From NCBI GenBank assembly GCA_938011325.1, contig CALLUD010000022.1, positions 1-64,000 of the forward strand: 64,000 nucleotides of DNA. The letters are read 5' to 3'. A program made the translations under genes and the position numbers. The notes under the pieces were generated by a model. The model was not told where the DNA came from and did no database searches. It worked only from the letters and a program-made list of their open reading frames with translations. Below are positions 42,728 through 52,577 of the stretch, piece by piece (position 1 is the stretch's first letter; each line of letters opens with the position of its first letter). The stretch is from an uncultured Spartobacteria bacterium (GTDB taxonomy: Bacteria; Verrucomicrobiota; Verrucomicrobiia; Chthoniobacterales; JAATET01).

Positions 42728-45700
42728 CTAACTGCTCAGCGCAACCTCCGACTGCTTCTCGGCAATATGCTCCGAGTGAAGCTTGCCGTGCTTGCCGAAG
42801 CTGGCCGCCACACTCCGCGAATTGTCCGCATCGGGTGCCGCACCGCTGAACTTCACGCCGACGATCTTGCTCACGCCGTGTTCCTCCATCGTCACGCCGA
42901 ACACCGTGTCGGCGCGCGCGATGGTGCGCTTGTTGTGCGTGATGACCACGAACTGGCTCTGCCCGACGAAGCGGTCGAGAATTCGGATGAAGCGATTGAT
43001 GTTCGACTCGTCGAGCGGAGCGTCCATCTCGTCGAGCACGCAGAACGGACTCGGCTTCACCATGTAGATCGAGAACAGGAGCGCCACGGCCGTCATTGTC
43101 TTCTCGCCGCCCGAGAGCAGCGAGATGCTCTGCAGCTGCTTGCCGGGCGGCTTCGCGATGATCTCGATGCCGCTCTCGAGCGGATCGCTCTCATCGGCGA
43201 GCAACAGGTTCGCCTTTCCGCCGCCGAACAGCTCCGTGAACATCTCCTGAAAATTCACGCGAATCTTCTCGAACGTCTCGGAGAACAATTCCTTCGTCGT
43301 GCGATTGATCTTCGCAATCACCTCGAGCAATTCCGCCTTCGAGGTCACGAGATCGCGATACTGCTGCTCGAGGAAGGCATGGCGCTGCTCGAGCTCGTCG
43401 TATTCCTGAATCGCGTCGAGATTCACGGGGCCCATGCTGTCGAGCTTGTTGGTCAGCTCCGCGACCAGCTCCTCGATGCGACCCCACGGAATCGTCTGCG
43501 CGGGCTCGGGCGCAGCTTCCGCCACAGGCGCGGCTGTCTCGCCCTCTGCGACCTCGGCGGATTCCGCAGCCTCGGCGGCCGGCTCCGTGCTTTCCGTCTC
43601 GGCGGTCGCACGGCGCTTCTCGCGCTCCTTCAAAGCCACGAGCAGGCTGTAGGTGTCGGGTTCAAACTCGGAAATCGAAATCTGGTATCGCTGCTGGACG
43701 TGTTCCGTCACGTGCTCGATGCGCATCTCGAGCTGCGTCGCGCGCACTTCCAGCCGGCTTCTCAGATCCTGCAATTCATTCAACTCGCGCCGCGAGTTCC
43801 TCAGCGCGCTTTCGAGTTCGGTGCCGGCCTCCTGCAAGCTCGAACGCTGTGCCACGAGTCCCTCGATCTGCTGCTCGCCGGTCTGGAGAATCGCCTTCCA
43901 GTTCTCAATGCTCGCGGCCATTTCGACCGACTCCGCTTCGAGCGTGGAAATCCGGTTCTCAAACTCGACGATGTCGCGTTCGCGCTGCGCGAGGAGCTCC
44001 GTGAGTTCCGCGACGCGCGCGGTGAGTGGTCCACGCTGGCGCGCAAGCGCCTCCTGCTGCTGCCGCTCGGTCGCCACGCGCACCCGGAATTCGTTCAACT
44101 CCTCCGTCGCGGCGCGCTCTTTCTCACGCGCCGCCTCGATCTTCGCAGCCGCCTCGGACTGGCGCTGCCGCAGATCCCCGAGCTCCGTTTCCAGCCCGGC
44201 AATGCCGCTCTCCAGCTCGGTGACCGAACCGGCCGCGCTCGTGACCGACTGCTCCAGGGCAGTCGCTTCGCGCTCGAAATTCTCGCGCCGCCGCACGGCC
44301 TCCTCCCGCTGCCGTTCCAGCATTCGCACTTCGCTTTCCGCGGTGGAATGAGCCACCTGCGCCGCTTGAGTCGCCTCCCGCGCGACGCGCAACCGCTCCT
44401 GCGCATTCTCCAAGGCCTCGATCGCCGCCGTGCGCTTCGTCGCGCACTGCTCGACGGCTGCACGAGCCGCCGCGACCTCCTTGTCCAGCGCGGCAATCTG
44501 GTTCTTGCGAGCCAGGGCGGAAACGGATTTGTCACCGCTGCGGCCCCCATGGATCACGCCGTCGACGGAAATGAAATCGCCGTCCAGGGTCACGAAGCCG
44601 AGGCTGCGGTGCTGCGACTTGAGAGCGATCGCCGTCTCGATGTTCGGCGCGATGGCCACATTCGCCAGCAACCGCCTCGCCAGCTCGCCGGCGGGATCGT
44701 TCACCCGCACGCAATCGGCCGCCCACGCAATCGCTCCCTCCGGCAGAGGCGCCTCCACCTTCGCGGGAAGATCATTGAGCCAGTCGCGCGGCACCACGGC
44801 TGCACGACCGAGCTTCTTCGCGGTCAGGGTCTGCACCGCGGACTCGGCAACGGCCGGGTCCTTGAACACGACGGCCTGCAGGTTCGCGCCCAGCGCGGCT
44901 TCGACCGCGGGAATGTATTCCGCGTCGACTTCGATGAATGTCGCGAGCGAACCGTGAATCGCGGGCTTGAAGAAATCCGCGTTGTCGAGACCGCGCAGGA
45001 TCGCCTGCGTGCCCTCGCCAAGGCCTTCGCCCGCCTCGTCCAGCTGGCGCAGCACTTCGAGTCGCGACTCGAGTTCCGCGAGCGTGCGGTTGGCGGCATT
45101 GAAATCGGCGTCCGCCTGCTGGCGCGCACGCTGGGCGTCATCGCTGGCCATCTGCGCCTCGTCGCCCTCCGTCTGCGCCGCCACCAGATCGGTCGCAGCC
45201 GCTTCGAGCCTGGCGCTGGCTTCCGCAGAGCGAGCCTCCGCCGCGGTAAGTGCCTCGCGGGCACTTGCGGCTTCGTTGCGCAGCACCTGCAGCCGCGCCT
45301 CGCCCGCCTCCCGTTTGCCGGTGGCGGCGGAAAGCTCCCGGCGCAGGTTTCCAAGCCGGTGCTCGAGTTGCGAAATCTCGCGCTGCACCACATTCGCGGC
45401 GCTCTCCTCGTTCTGCCGCTCCTCGCGAACGAGTCGCACCCGCTCGTTGGCCTGCTGAAGCTGCTGCTCGCCGGTCCTGAGAATTTCGAGCATCTCGGCG
45501 ATCATCGCATCCGTCCGCTCGATCTGGCTTTCCTGCTCGCGCCGCTTCTCCTCGCACGCGGCGATCTCGAGCCGGTTCCGCTCGATCATCGCCTTCGCCT
45601 CCTCGCAACGCTCGCGATTCGACGCGATGCGCGTTTCGGCCGAGTAAATGCGATTCCGCTGCGTCTGAATTCCGTCCCGCACGTCGGAGACCTGCTGCTC

Positions 45701-46537
45701 GAGTTCCGCGAGTTGCGCACGCAACTCCGCGAGCTCGTTTTCCTTCGCCTCGATCGCCTGCTCACTCTCCAGCCGCCGGCCTTCCAAGCCGCTGATCTGC
45801 TCACGCACGTCGTCGAGCTCGGAGCGCAGGTTCACGTAGTTGCGATGCGAGAGATGCGTGTCGAAGGTCCGCAGATCCTCCATCAGCGCCTGATAGCGCC
45901 GCGCCTTGCCGGCCTGACGTTGCAGTGAGCCGATCTGGCGTTTGACCTCCTTGATGATGTCGGTGACGCGCACGAGATTCGCCTCGGTGTATTCGAGCTT
46001 TCGCAGCGCCTCCTTTTTCTGCGCCTTGTAGCGGGTGATTCCCGCGGCTTCCTCGAAAATCGCCCGTCGATCCTCCGGCCGGCTGGACAGGATCGCGTCG
46101 ATCTTGCCCTGCTCCATGATCGAATACGCGCTGCGTCCGATGCCGGTATCCATGAAGAGCTGGTGAATATCGCGCAGACGACATGGCGCCTTGTTCAGGA
46201 AATACTCGCTCTTCCCGTCGCGATAGACGCGACGCGTGATCCGCACCTCGTTCCACTCGACGCCCAGGTCCTTCTCGCAATCGGAGAACGTCAACGACAC
46301 CTCGGCCATGCCCATCGGCGGCCGACTATCCGTGCCGCTGAAAATCACGTCGGCCATCTCGCCGCCGCGCAACGCCTTTGCCGACTGCTCACCCAGCACC
46401 CACCGGAGGGCGTCGAGCACGTTCGATTTGCCGCAGCCATTCGGCCCGACCACCGCTGTAACGCCCTGGTTGAAGTTCAGAGTGGTCTTCGGGGCAAAGG
46501 ACTTGAACCCGACCATTTCGAGGGATTGAAGATACAT
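42728..46537 (-). CDS. smc: Chromosome segregation protein SMC
   Basis: The condensin ATPase that organises the chromosome. The 1269-residue protein has Walker A GPNGCGKSN (31-39), Q-loop region, long coiled coils rich in Glu/Arg/Ala, a hinge around 500-680 (LGEGTQAILRGLDNADFF to GFVTLDGDFISVDGVIHGG), and a C-terminal signature LSGGEKTMTAVALLFSIYM with Walker B FCVLDEMDAPLDESN. An Ala/Glu/Pro-rich insert near 1020-1050 is unusual for the family and would lie in the second coiled-coil arm. ScpA and ScpB are not in the window. Confidence 0.97.
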   Translation of the reverse strand: MYLQSLEMVGFKSFAPKTTLNFNQGVTAVVGPNGCGKSNVLDALRWVLGEQSAKALRGGEMADVIFSGTDSRPPMGMAEVSLTFSDCEKDLGVEWNEVRITRRVYRDGKSEYFLNKAPCRLRDIHQLFMDTGIGRSAYSIMEQGKIDAILSSRPEDRRAIFEEAAGITRYKAQKKEALRKLEYTEANLVRVTDIIKEVKRQIGSLQRQAGKARRYQALMEDLRTFDTHLSHRNYVNLRSELDDVREQISGLEGRRLESEQAIEAKENELAELRAQLAELEQQVSDVRDGIQTQRNRIYSAETRIASNRERCEEAKAMIERNRLEIAACEEKRREQESQIERTDAMIAEMLEILRTGEQQLQQANERVRLVREERQNEESAANVVQREISQLEHRLGNLRRELSAATGKREAGEARLQVLRNEAASAREALTAAEARSAEASARLEAAATDLVAAQTEGDEAQMASDDAQRARQQADADFNAANRTLAELESRLEVLRQLDEAGEGLGEGTQAILRGLDNADFFKPAIHGSLATFIEVDAEYIPAVEAALGANLQAVVFKDPAVAESAVQTLTAKKLGRAAVVPRDWLNDLPAKVEAPLPEGAIAWAADCVRVNDPAGELARRLLANVAIAPNIETAIALKSQHRSLGFVTLDGDFISVDGVIHGGRSGDKSVSALARKNQIAALDKEVAAARAAVEQCATKRTAAIEALENAQERLRVAREATQAAQVAHSTAESEVRMLERQREEAVRRRENFEREATALEQSVTSAAGSVTELESGIAGLETELGDLRQRQSEAAAKIEAAREKERAATEELNEFRVRVATERQQQEALARQRGPLTARVAELTELLAQRERDIVEFENRISTLEAESVEMAASIENWKAILQTGEQQIEGLVAQRSSLQEAGTELESALRNSRRELNELQDLRSRLEVRATQLEMRIEHVTEHVQQRYQISISEFEPDTYSLLVALKEREKRRATAETESTEPAAEAAESAEVAEGETAAPVAEAAPEPAQTIPWGRIEELVAELTNKLDSMGPVNLDAIQEYDELEQRHAFLEQQYRDLVTSKAELLEVIAKINRTTKELFSETFEKIRVNFQEMFTELFGGGKANLLLADESDPLESGIEIIAKPPGKQLQSISLLSGGEKTMTAVALLFSIYMVKPSPFCVLDEMDAPLDESNINRFIRILDRFVGQSQFVVITHNKRTIARADTVFGVTMEEHGVSKIVGVKFSGAAPDADNSRSVAASFGKHGKLHSEHIAEKQSEVALSS

Positions 46538-46640
46538 GGGTGCTCCTCTAGATTCGGTCCGCAGCCTAGGGACCAGATTGGACCGAGATCAAATAAAAAA
46601 CACAATAAAAGGGGTTATTCCCCGACCGTGACCACAATAT

Positions 46641-48053
46641 ATGGTATCCGCGAACTCCAGTGAAGCACTTGACCTGCTTCTGAAATTCCTCCGATTTCCG
46701 ACGATTTCAACGCAAACTGAACACGCCTCGGACCTCCGCCAATGCGCCGACTGGCTCGCGGATTTGCTTCGATCGATTGGCCTCAGCGCCGGGGTTCACC
46801 CGACCGCCGGCCACCCCGTCGTGCTCGCCCGGACGCCCTACGATCCCACGAAACGCACGGTGCTCATTTACGGCCATTACGACGTCCAGCCGCCCGACCC
46901 GCTGGACCAGTGGAAGACGCCGCCGTTCGAGCCCACGCTGCGCGACGGCCGCATCTACGCGCGCGGCTCCACCGACAACAAGGGGCAAATCCTCGCGCAC
47001 ATTCTCGGCGTGCGGGAAGCGATCGCGAAAGCGGGCACCACGCCGGTCAACGTGATTTTCCTCATCGAGGGCGAGGAGGAAATCGGAAGTCCGAGCCTCG
47101 AGGCATTTCTCGAAGCACATCGCGACGAGCTGCGATGCGACGTGATTTGCATCTCGGACAACGGAATGGCCGCGGATTTTCATCCGACGCTCTCCTACGC
47201 CATGCGCGGCATTGCAGCGATGGAAGTGCGCGTTCGCGGGCCGAAGGTTGATCTGCACTCCGGCGTCTACGGCGGCGCCGTCATGAATCCCGCCACCGCG
47301 GCCGGCCGCCTCATCGCCACGTTGCACGACGCCGAGGGGCGCGTCGCGATTCCCGGGTTTTACGACGACGTGCAGCCGCTCGCCGGATGGGAGCGCGAGG
47401 CCGCCGCGGCGTGTCCGGTCACCGACGCCGACATCCTTGCGCAGACAGGCTCTCCCTCGCTCTTCGGCGAGCCGGGATTCAACACGCTCGAGCGCATCGG
47501 AGCGCGTCCCACGGCGGAGGTGAACGGCATCGGCGGCGGCTATCAGGGCGAAGGCACGAAGACGGTGCTGCCCGCGGAGGCGTTTTTCAAACTCACCTTC
47601 CGCCTCGTCCCCAACCAGTCTCCGGAGAAAATCCTCGACCTCGCCGAGGCGCATCTTCGTCGGCAGTGCCCTCCCGGCGTCACCCTCGAGATCGACAGGG
47701 GCCACAACGGCGAGCCGTATTTCAACGACCCCATGTCGTCGGACGGCCGCGCCGTGCAACGGGCCCTCGAGCGGGTCTTCGGCGCGAAACCCTGCCTGTA
47801 TCGCGAAGGCGGCAGCATCCCGATTCTCACGACCTTCAAAAGGATTCTTGGCGCGGACTCGTTCCTGCCCGCACTGGCTTCGCCGGACTGCGCCGCGCAT
47901 TCGCCCAACGAGAATTTCCCGGTGCGGAATTTCGAGACCGGCATCGCGCTCAACCAGGCGCTGCTGGAGGAATTTGCCGCCGCGGCACCCGCTGGCATCC
48001 ATGGCTACAAGGGCGATGTGCCCAACCTCGAAAAAACTGCACGCACCGCATAA
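46641..48053 (+). CDS. M20 family dipeptidase
   Basis: A 470-residue zinc metallopeptidase of the M20 CNDP/DapE-like dipeptidase group. Zinc ligands His79 and Asp81 lie in YGHYDVQPPDP; the second motif is RGSTDNKG and the catalytic glutamates are in IEGEEEIGSPS. The lid domain carries KVDLHSGVYGG, and the C-terminal ligand is in DCAAHSPNENFP. There is no signal peptide, so it is likely cytoplasmic and cleaves small peptides. It is divergent from smc and ends 48 bases before the initiator tRNA. Confidence 0.92.
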   Translation: MVSANSSEALDLLLKFLRFPTISTQTEHASDLRQCADWLADLLRSIGLSAGVHPTAGHPVVLARTPYDPTKRTVLIYGHYDVQPPDPLDQWKTPPFEPTLRDGRIYARGSTDNKGQILAHILGVREAIAKAGTTPVNVIFLIEGEEEIGSPSLEAFLEAHRDELRCDVICISDNGMAADFHPTLSYAMRGIAAMEVRVRGPKVDLHSGVYGGAVMNPATAAGRLIATLHDAEGRVAIPGFYDDVQPLAGWEREAAAACPVTDADILAQTGSPSLFGEPGFNTLERIGARPTAEVNGIGGGYQGEGTKTVLPAEAFFKLTFRLVPNQSPEKILDLAEAHLRRQCPPGVTLEIDRGHNGEPYFNDPMSSDGRAVQRALERVFGAKPCLYREGGSIPILTTFKRILGADSFLPALASPDCAAHSPNENFPVRNFETGIALNQALLEEFAAAAPAGIHGYKGDVPNLEKTARTA

Positions 48054-48101
48054 AAAAATGGTTGCACGCTGACGCAGCTGTGGCACCTTTACACCCACAA
48101 T

Positions 48102-48178
<77 letters not shown>

Positions 48179-48187
48179 ATTTCAAAG

Positions 48188-48220
48188 CCCCGACGGTCAC
48201 AAGCCGCCGGGGTTTTCTTT
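48188..48220 (+). terminator. Rho-independent terminator after tRNA-fMet
   Basis: CCCCG (48188-48192) pairs with CGGGG (48208-48212), extended by an inner CGG/CCG, and is followed by TTTTCTTTT. It ends the tRNA transcript nine bases after the CCA. Confidence 0.85.
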
Positions 48221-48367
48221 TGCCGGACCGCGCGGGTCTGATCTTCGCTTCCCCCGCTTCGGCACTTGCCGGAAGCCGGCCCATCATTCGGCAGTCATTC
48301 ACGTTCCTTTCACATCAACGAAGGATTTTTCTCGCCCCCTCTGCGTCAATTTGCGGATTTGCCTGCG

Positions 48368-50128
48368 ATGGTTGTCGCGTATGTCCTGATCCTGCTGCTT
48401 GCAGCGATCGTCCTTTTCAGTCTCGAAAAACTTTCGGTCGATCTCATCACCCTGCTTCTCCTCATCGGGTTGATCGTCCCGGGAATCCTCACGCCGCAGG
48501 AGGCCTTCGCGGGATTCAGCAACGACATCATCATCATTCTTGGTTCCATCTTCGTGATCAGCGTGGCGTTGAAGGACGCCGGCGTCCTCGACTGGATTGG
48601 CACCCAGCTCCAGCGCACCGCTCACGCGGGCTCGCGGACGTTTCTGATCACAATGATGGGCATCGTGGGCGGCACCTCCGCGTTCATGAACAACACCACG
48701 GTCACCGCGCTGTTCACGCCCCTCGTCGCCGGCCTCGGGCACAAGGGCGGCGTGAACCCCTCGAAGCTGCTGATGCCCGTGGCATTCGCGTCCATTCTCG
48801 GCGGCACGTGCACGCTCATTGGCACTTCCACCAACGTCGCTGTGAGCGGCTTCATCCAGCACTCCGGCATGCAACCGGTGGGGATGTTCGAAATCACGCC
48901 CATCGGTCTCATCATCCTCGCCGTCGGCATCCTCTACATGGCGTTCATCGGCGTGCGTCTGCTTCCGGCTCGCGCGGAGACCGGCATTACCGAAGGCTAT
49001 GCGATGCGCGAATACCTCACGGAGGTTGTCGTGCAGCCGAACTCCCCGCTGGTCGGCCAGACGATCGACGCCTCCGACCTCGCGATTCTCAAGTTCAAGG
49101 TCTTGAAGATCATTCGTGGCGGCGAATCGATCTTCCCAAGTCCCGACACGCGTCTTCAATCGGAGGATCGACTCATCGTCACCGGCAATGTCGCGAACCT
49201 GATCAAGGTCCGCGCCATCGAAGGCATCGCAATTCGCGCCGACCGCTCGCTCGGGGACCGCGACCTGCAGGGCGCGGACACACGGATCGCCGAAGTGCTT
49301 ATTGGTCCGAATTCGGAGGCCGCCGGCCGCACGCTCGTGGAGATGGATTTTCGTCGCAAGACCGGCGTGACGGCCATCGCGCTCTACCGGCATGGCCGCA
49401 CGCTGGCGGAGGAAATGGAGCGCATCACGCTCCAGGTCGGCGACGTGCTGCTCGTGCAGGCGCCCGCCTCCCGCTTCTCGCTGCTGCAGGAAAATCTCGG
49501 CATGCCGACCCTCGAGGAACTTCCGTCGGCCCTGCTGCATCCACGGCGCGGCATCACCGTGCTTGCAATCTTTCTCGCCGCGGTCCTCTGCGGCTCCTTG
49601 GGCGTGCTCCCCCTCTCCGCGTGCTTCCTCATCGCCGCAGTGGCGGTCATCCTCATTGGCGCGGTCAACATCGAGCGCGCCTACCAGTTCATCGACTGGC
49701 GGTTGCTCGTTCTCATCGGAGGAATGACGGCGTTTGGCATCGCCATGGAAAAGACCGGCACCGCCGCGTTCGTGTCGGAGATCATCATTCACATCTTCCA
49801 GCCGCTCGGCGTCATGGGAATCCTCGCAGGGTTCTTCGTGCTCACGATTCTTCTCACGCAACCGATGTCGAACGCGGCGGCCGCACTTGTCGTGCTGCCC
49901 ATCGCGATCAAAACCGCCGAGGCGCTCGGCTCGAACCCGCGCACGTTTGCCATCGGCGTGATGCTTGCGGCATCCATCTCGTTCGTCGCACCTCTCGAGC
50001 CGTCATGCATTCTCGTTTACGGACCGGGCAAATACCGTTTCCGCGACTTCGTCAAAACCGGCCTCGGGCTCACCGCGGTCCTGACCGTCGTCGTCCTCGC
50101 GTTGCTCCCGGTCTTCTGGCCGCTCTAA
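48368..50128 (+). CDS. SLC13-type permease with two TrkA-C domains
   Basis: A 586-residue transporter of the SLC13/DASS (CitT-ArsB) superfamily. Twelve or so spans are split by two cytoplasmic TrkA-C/RCK-C domains (about 180-370: VVVQPNSPLVGQTIDASDL and IGPNSEAAGRTLVEMDF). Both substrate-site motifs are present: LGGTCTLIGTSTNVAVSG and TQPMSNAAAALVVLP. The start is taken at MVVAYVLILLLAA; the frame is open 34 codons upstream but not membrane-like. Likely substrates are sulfate or dicarboxylates, with sodium as partner; the sequence does not decide. Confidence 0.88.
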   Translation: MVVAYVLILLLAAIVLFSLEKLSVDLITLLLLIGLIVPGILTPQEAFAGFSNDIIIILGSIFVISVALKDAGVLDWIGTQLQRTAHAGSRTFLITMMGIVGGTSAFMNNTTVTALFTPLVAGLGHKGGVNPSKLLMPVAFASILGGTCTLIGTSTNVAVSGFIQHSGMQPVGMFEITPIGLIILAVGILYMAFIGVRLLPARAETGITEGYAMREYLTEVVVQPNSPLVGQTIDASDLAILKFKVLKIIRGGESIFPSPDTRLQSEDRLIVTGNVANLIKVRAIEGIAIRADRSLGDRDLQGADTRIAEVLIGPNSEAAGRTLVEMDFRRKTGVTAIALYRHGRTLAEEMERITLQVGDVLLVQAPASRFSLLQENLGMPTLEELPSALLHPRRGITVLAIFLAAVLCGSLGVLPLSACFLIAAVAVILIGAVNIERAYQFIDWRLLVLIGGMTAFGIAMEKTGTAAFVSEIIIHIFQPLGVMGILAGFFVLTILLTQPMSNAAAALVVLPIAIKTAEALGSNPRTFAIGVMLAASISFVAPLEPSCILVYGPGKYRFRDFVKTGLGLTAVLTVVVLALLPVFWPL

Positions 50129-50233
50129 GGATCGTGGACACCGCTCCCGGCTCCGGATTTCACGATCCCGGAAATCGCCTGCGATCCGGTGCTGAAATTC
50201 CGCGGGAAATCTGATTCTGATGAAGCCGTTTCT

Positions 50234-50785
50234 ATGGAATCCGTGAACCAACGTCCCTCCCTTCGTGCCCTCGGCGGGTTTATCTTCCTCAGCCGCTGGC
50301 TGCAGGCGCCGCTCTATCTCGGGTTGATCGTGGCACAAGGCATCTACGTCTATTTCTTCCTCGCGGAGTTGTGGCACCTACTCCTCCATGTCGGCCACAT
50401 CACGGAAAAGGAGATCATGCTCACCGTGCTGAGCCTCATCGACGTGGTCATGATCGCGAACCTTCTCATCATGGTCATCGTGGGCGGCTACGAGACGTTC
50501 GTCTCGCGATTGCGACTCGAAGGGCATCCGGATCAACCCGAATGGCTCTCCCACGTGAATGCCGGCGTGCTCAAGGTGAAGCTCGCGACCGCCCTCATCG
50601 GCATTTCCTCGATCCACCTCCTGCAGACGTTCATCGAAATTGGTTCCGACCGATGGACCGACCGCCAGGTCGCGTGGCAGATCGGCCTTCACATGACGTT
50701 CGTGTTCTCCGCGTTGTTCCTCGCATGGACCGACCGGATCTCGACCCAAACCGCCACCGCAGCACGCGCCGGCCACGCAGAGTGA
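50234..50785 (+). CDS. UPF0114 (YqhA) membrane protein
   Basis: A protein of about 183 residues with four hydrophobic segments (YLGLIVAQGIYVYFFLAEL, LSLIDVVMIANLLIMVIVG, KVKLATALIGISSIHLL, GLHMTFVFSALFLAW) and the family motif GGYETFVSRL followed by PEWLSHVNAGVLKVKLA. This matches the YqhA/UPF0114 family, whose function is unknown. The frame opens 15 codons earlier at 50189; MESVNQRP at 50234 is preferred. It lies between two other transporter-type genes on the same strand. Confidence 0.85.
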   Translation: MESVNQRPSLRALGGFIFLSRWLQAPLYLGLIVAQGIYVYFFLAELWHLLLHVGHITEKEIMLTVLSLIDVVMIANLLIMVIVGGYETFVSRLRLEGHPDQPEWLSHVNAGVLKVKLATALIGISSIHLLQTFIEIGSDRWTDRQVAWQIGLHMTFVFSALFLAWTDRISTQTATAARAGHAE

Positions 50786-50842
50786 CGGGAGTCGTCCTCC
50801 GCCTCCCCGGATTTCCTCTTGCTCCCCGCCGATGGCGATGCC

Positions 50843-52012
50843 ATGGACTTCATTTCCTCCTCCCGCGCTGAAATGACGTTACCCACCGCACGCCCCGGAT
50901 ACCCGCCGGTGAGCCCGGCCGTTCGATGGCTGGTCCTCATCCTCGTGCTGGCGGGAGTGTATTTCTTCCACGGGTTTCTGGTGCCGGTTCTCGCGGCGCT
51001 CATCATCGGCTTCGCGAGCTGGCCGCTCTACCGGCGCCTCGTCGCGCTTTGCGGAGGCCGCATGGCCCTCTCCGCTTCGATCGCCATCGGCATCGTCCTG
51101 CTCGTGCTCGTCGTGCCGCTCGGCTTCCTTTTCAGCTACACCGTCGAGGAAATCCGCTCGTGGGTCCAATGGCTCCAGGAGGCCAACCAGCGTGGCATCC
51201 CCGTGCCTCCGTGGCTGCCGACACTGCCCGTCTTCGGCGAACGCCTGTCCGACGAATGGACGCGCCATCTTTCCGAGCCGAACGCCCTCGGCGAAATCGT
51301 CCAGCTCGTCAGCGGTCAAAACATCGGCAGCATCTCGCGCTGGGTTCTCGCCGCTGGCAGCGGCGCCCTCAGCGTTCTGCTCAACGTCGTTTTCGTCCTC
51401 ATCACGCTCTTCTTCGTCTACAAGGACGGCCCTGCATTCGTCACCCAGCTCGACCGGGTCGGCGAAAAAATCCTCCCCCGCCGCTGGCATCGCTTCTCCC
51501 GGGTCGTCCCGGCCACCGTCAGCGCCACCGTCACGGGCATGACGCTGATCGCCATCGGCGAAGGCATCGTGCTCGGCATCGCCTACAAGATCGCCGGCGT
51601 GCCCTCCGCATTCATCCTTGGCGTGATTACCGGCATCATGGCGCTCATCCCCGGCGGCGCGCCCACGGCCTTCACGCTCGTCTCCGGCTACCTCGCGGCA
51701 ACCGGAAATTTCTTCGCCGGCGGCGCATTGCTCGCGTGGGGATCGATCGAACTCTTCATCGTCGACAAGACGCTGCGTCCGAAACTCGTCGGCGGCCCCA
51801 TCCGCCTGCCCTTCCTCCCGACCTTTTTCGGCCTCATCGGTGGCGTGAAAACCATGGGGCTGGTCGGCCTGTTCGTCGGCCCGGTCCTCATGGCTCTGCT
51901 CGTGACCGTCTGGCGGGAATGGATCCGCGCCATGGAGGAGGACACCGCCGTCGTCACCACCCCGGTGCCTGCCACTTCAACCGCTACTCCGGAAAGCGTC
52001 GTATCTCCGTAA
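50843..52012 (+). CDS. AI-2E family transporter
   Basis: A protein of about 389 residues with the PF01594 layout: two N-terminal spans (WLVLILVLAGVYFFHGF, VLAALIIGFASWPLYRR), a soluble middle part, and four to five C-terminal spans with GITGIMALIPGGAPTAF-like VITGIMALIPGGAPTA and PIRLPFLPTFFGLIGGV. Family members export autoinducer-2, sodium or other solutes; which applies is unknown. Possible starts are 50819, 50843 and 50873. The last 29 bases overlap the convergent hypothetical gene. Confidence 0.86.
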   Translation: MDFISSSRAEMTLPTARPGYPPVSPAVRWLVLILVLAGVYFFHGFLVPVLAALIIGFASWPLYRRLVALCGGRMALSASIAIGIVLLVLVVPLGFLFSYTVEEIRSWVQWLQEANQRGIPVPPWLPTLPVFGERLSDEWTRHLSEPNALGEIVQLVSGQNIGSISRWVLAAGSGALSVLLNVVFVLITLFFVYKDGPAFVTQLDRVGEKILPRRWHRFSRVVPATVSATVTGMTLIAIGEGIVLGIAYKIAGVPSAFILGVITGIMALIPGGAPTAFTLVSGYLAATGNFFAGGALLAWGSIELFIVDKTLRPKLVGGPIRLPFLPTFFGLIGGVKTMGLVGLFVGPVLMALLVTVWREWIRAMEEDTAVVTTPVPATSTATPESVVSP

Positions 52013-52256
52013 ACGGAAAACTCCGATCACCGGTGACGCGTAGCATCCGTCTCCGCCCGGACGCGAAAAGTTCCCGCCTCGATTCAAACATCTCCAGGAG
52101 CAAGGCGAATCGAGCCTCGTAATCCTCGCAGCGCACCGAGCCTCCATCGGCTTCGATCCATTGCGGATTCTGCCGCCGCAGCGCATCGTGTATGAGCTGC
52201 TGCAACTCCGCCATCGTCTGAACTCCGCTCGTCATGACCGTTCGAGTTTCCGTCAT
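51984..52256 (-). CDS. Small protein of unknown function
   Basis: An open frame of 90 codons from MTETRTVMTSGVQTMAEL. It has AELQQLIHDALRRQNPQWIE and FALLLEMFESRRELFASGRR, mostly helical and charged. The frame extends back to 52430, but this Met is the most coding-like start. It overlaps the end of the AI-2E gene by 29 bases tail to tail, which lowers confidence. No family is recognised. Confidence 0.5.
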   Translation of the reverse strand: MTETRTVMTSGVQTMAELQQLIHDALRRQNPQWIEADGGSVRCEDYEARFALLLEMFESRRELFASGRRRMLRVTGDRSFPFTEIRRFPE

Positions 52257-52405
52257 GCAACAAGTCAATGCCCCGCCGCCGCGCCACTGATAGGCCCGAT
52301 GCGCGGCGTTCGCGGTGCCGACGTGTGGCGCCAGTGCGGCATGAATCTTCTCCAGGTGCTGCTCGAAGATCGGATTCAGCGCCGAGGTGCGCGGCGGAGT
52401 GACAA

Positions 52406-52427
52406 GAGCCGGTCTGCTCACCGGCTC
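52406..52427 (-). terminator. Inverted repeat after tRNA-Phe, possible terminator
   Basis: GAGCCGGT (52406-52413) is matched in inverted form by ACCGGCTC (52420-52427) with a six-base loop. It lies 13 bases after the 3' end of tRNA-Phe. The following T-run on the minus strand is weak. Confidence 0.45.
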
Positions 52428-52440
52428 CAACAGAAGAAAA

Positions 52441-52513
52441 TGGCTAGGGAGGGAATCGAACCCCCGACACGAGGATTTTCAGTCCTCTGCTCTGCCAACT
52501 GAGCTACCTAGCC
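52441..52513 (-). tRNA. tRNA-Phe (GAA)
   Basis: 73 bases forming a standard cloverleaf: acceptor GGCTAGG/CCTAGCC with discriminator A, D-arm GCTCAGTTGGCAGAGC, anticodon loop CTGAAAA with GAA, T-arm GGGGGTTCGATTCCCTC. CCA is not encoded; the next bases on this strand are TTT. Confidence 0.97.
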
Positions 52514-52577
52514 GTCGAGTGGAACGCAGAGACTAGCGGGCCCTGCGTTCTTTGCAAGCGGGTTCGTGCGGAAAATC

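Noticed and set aside
42767..45928. A 1053-codon open frame on the plus strand
   Set aside because: It is exactly antisense to smc, whose high GC third positions remove stops on the other strand; the product is Leu/Arg-rich with no domain.
48220..50214. A 664-codon plus-strand frame in another phase of the SLC13 gene
   Set aside because: Arg/His-rich alternate-frame translation; the true frame has clear membrane spans and both SLC13 motifs.
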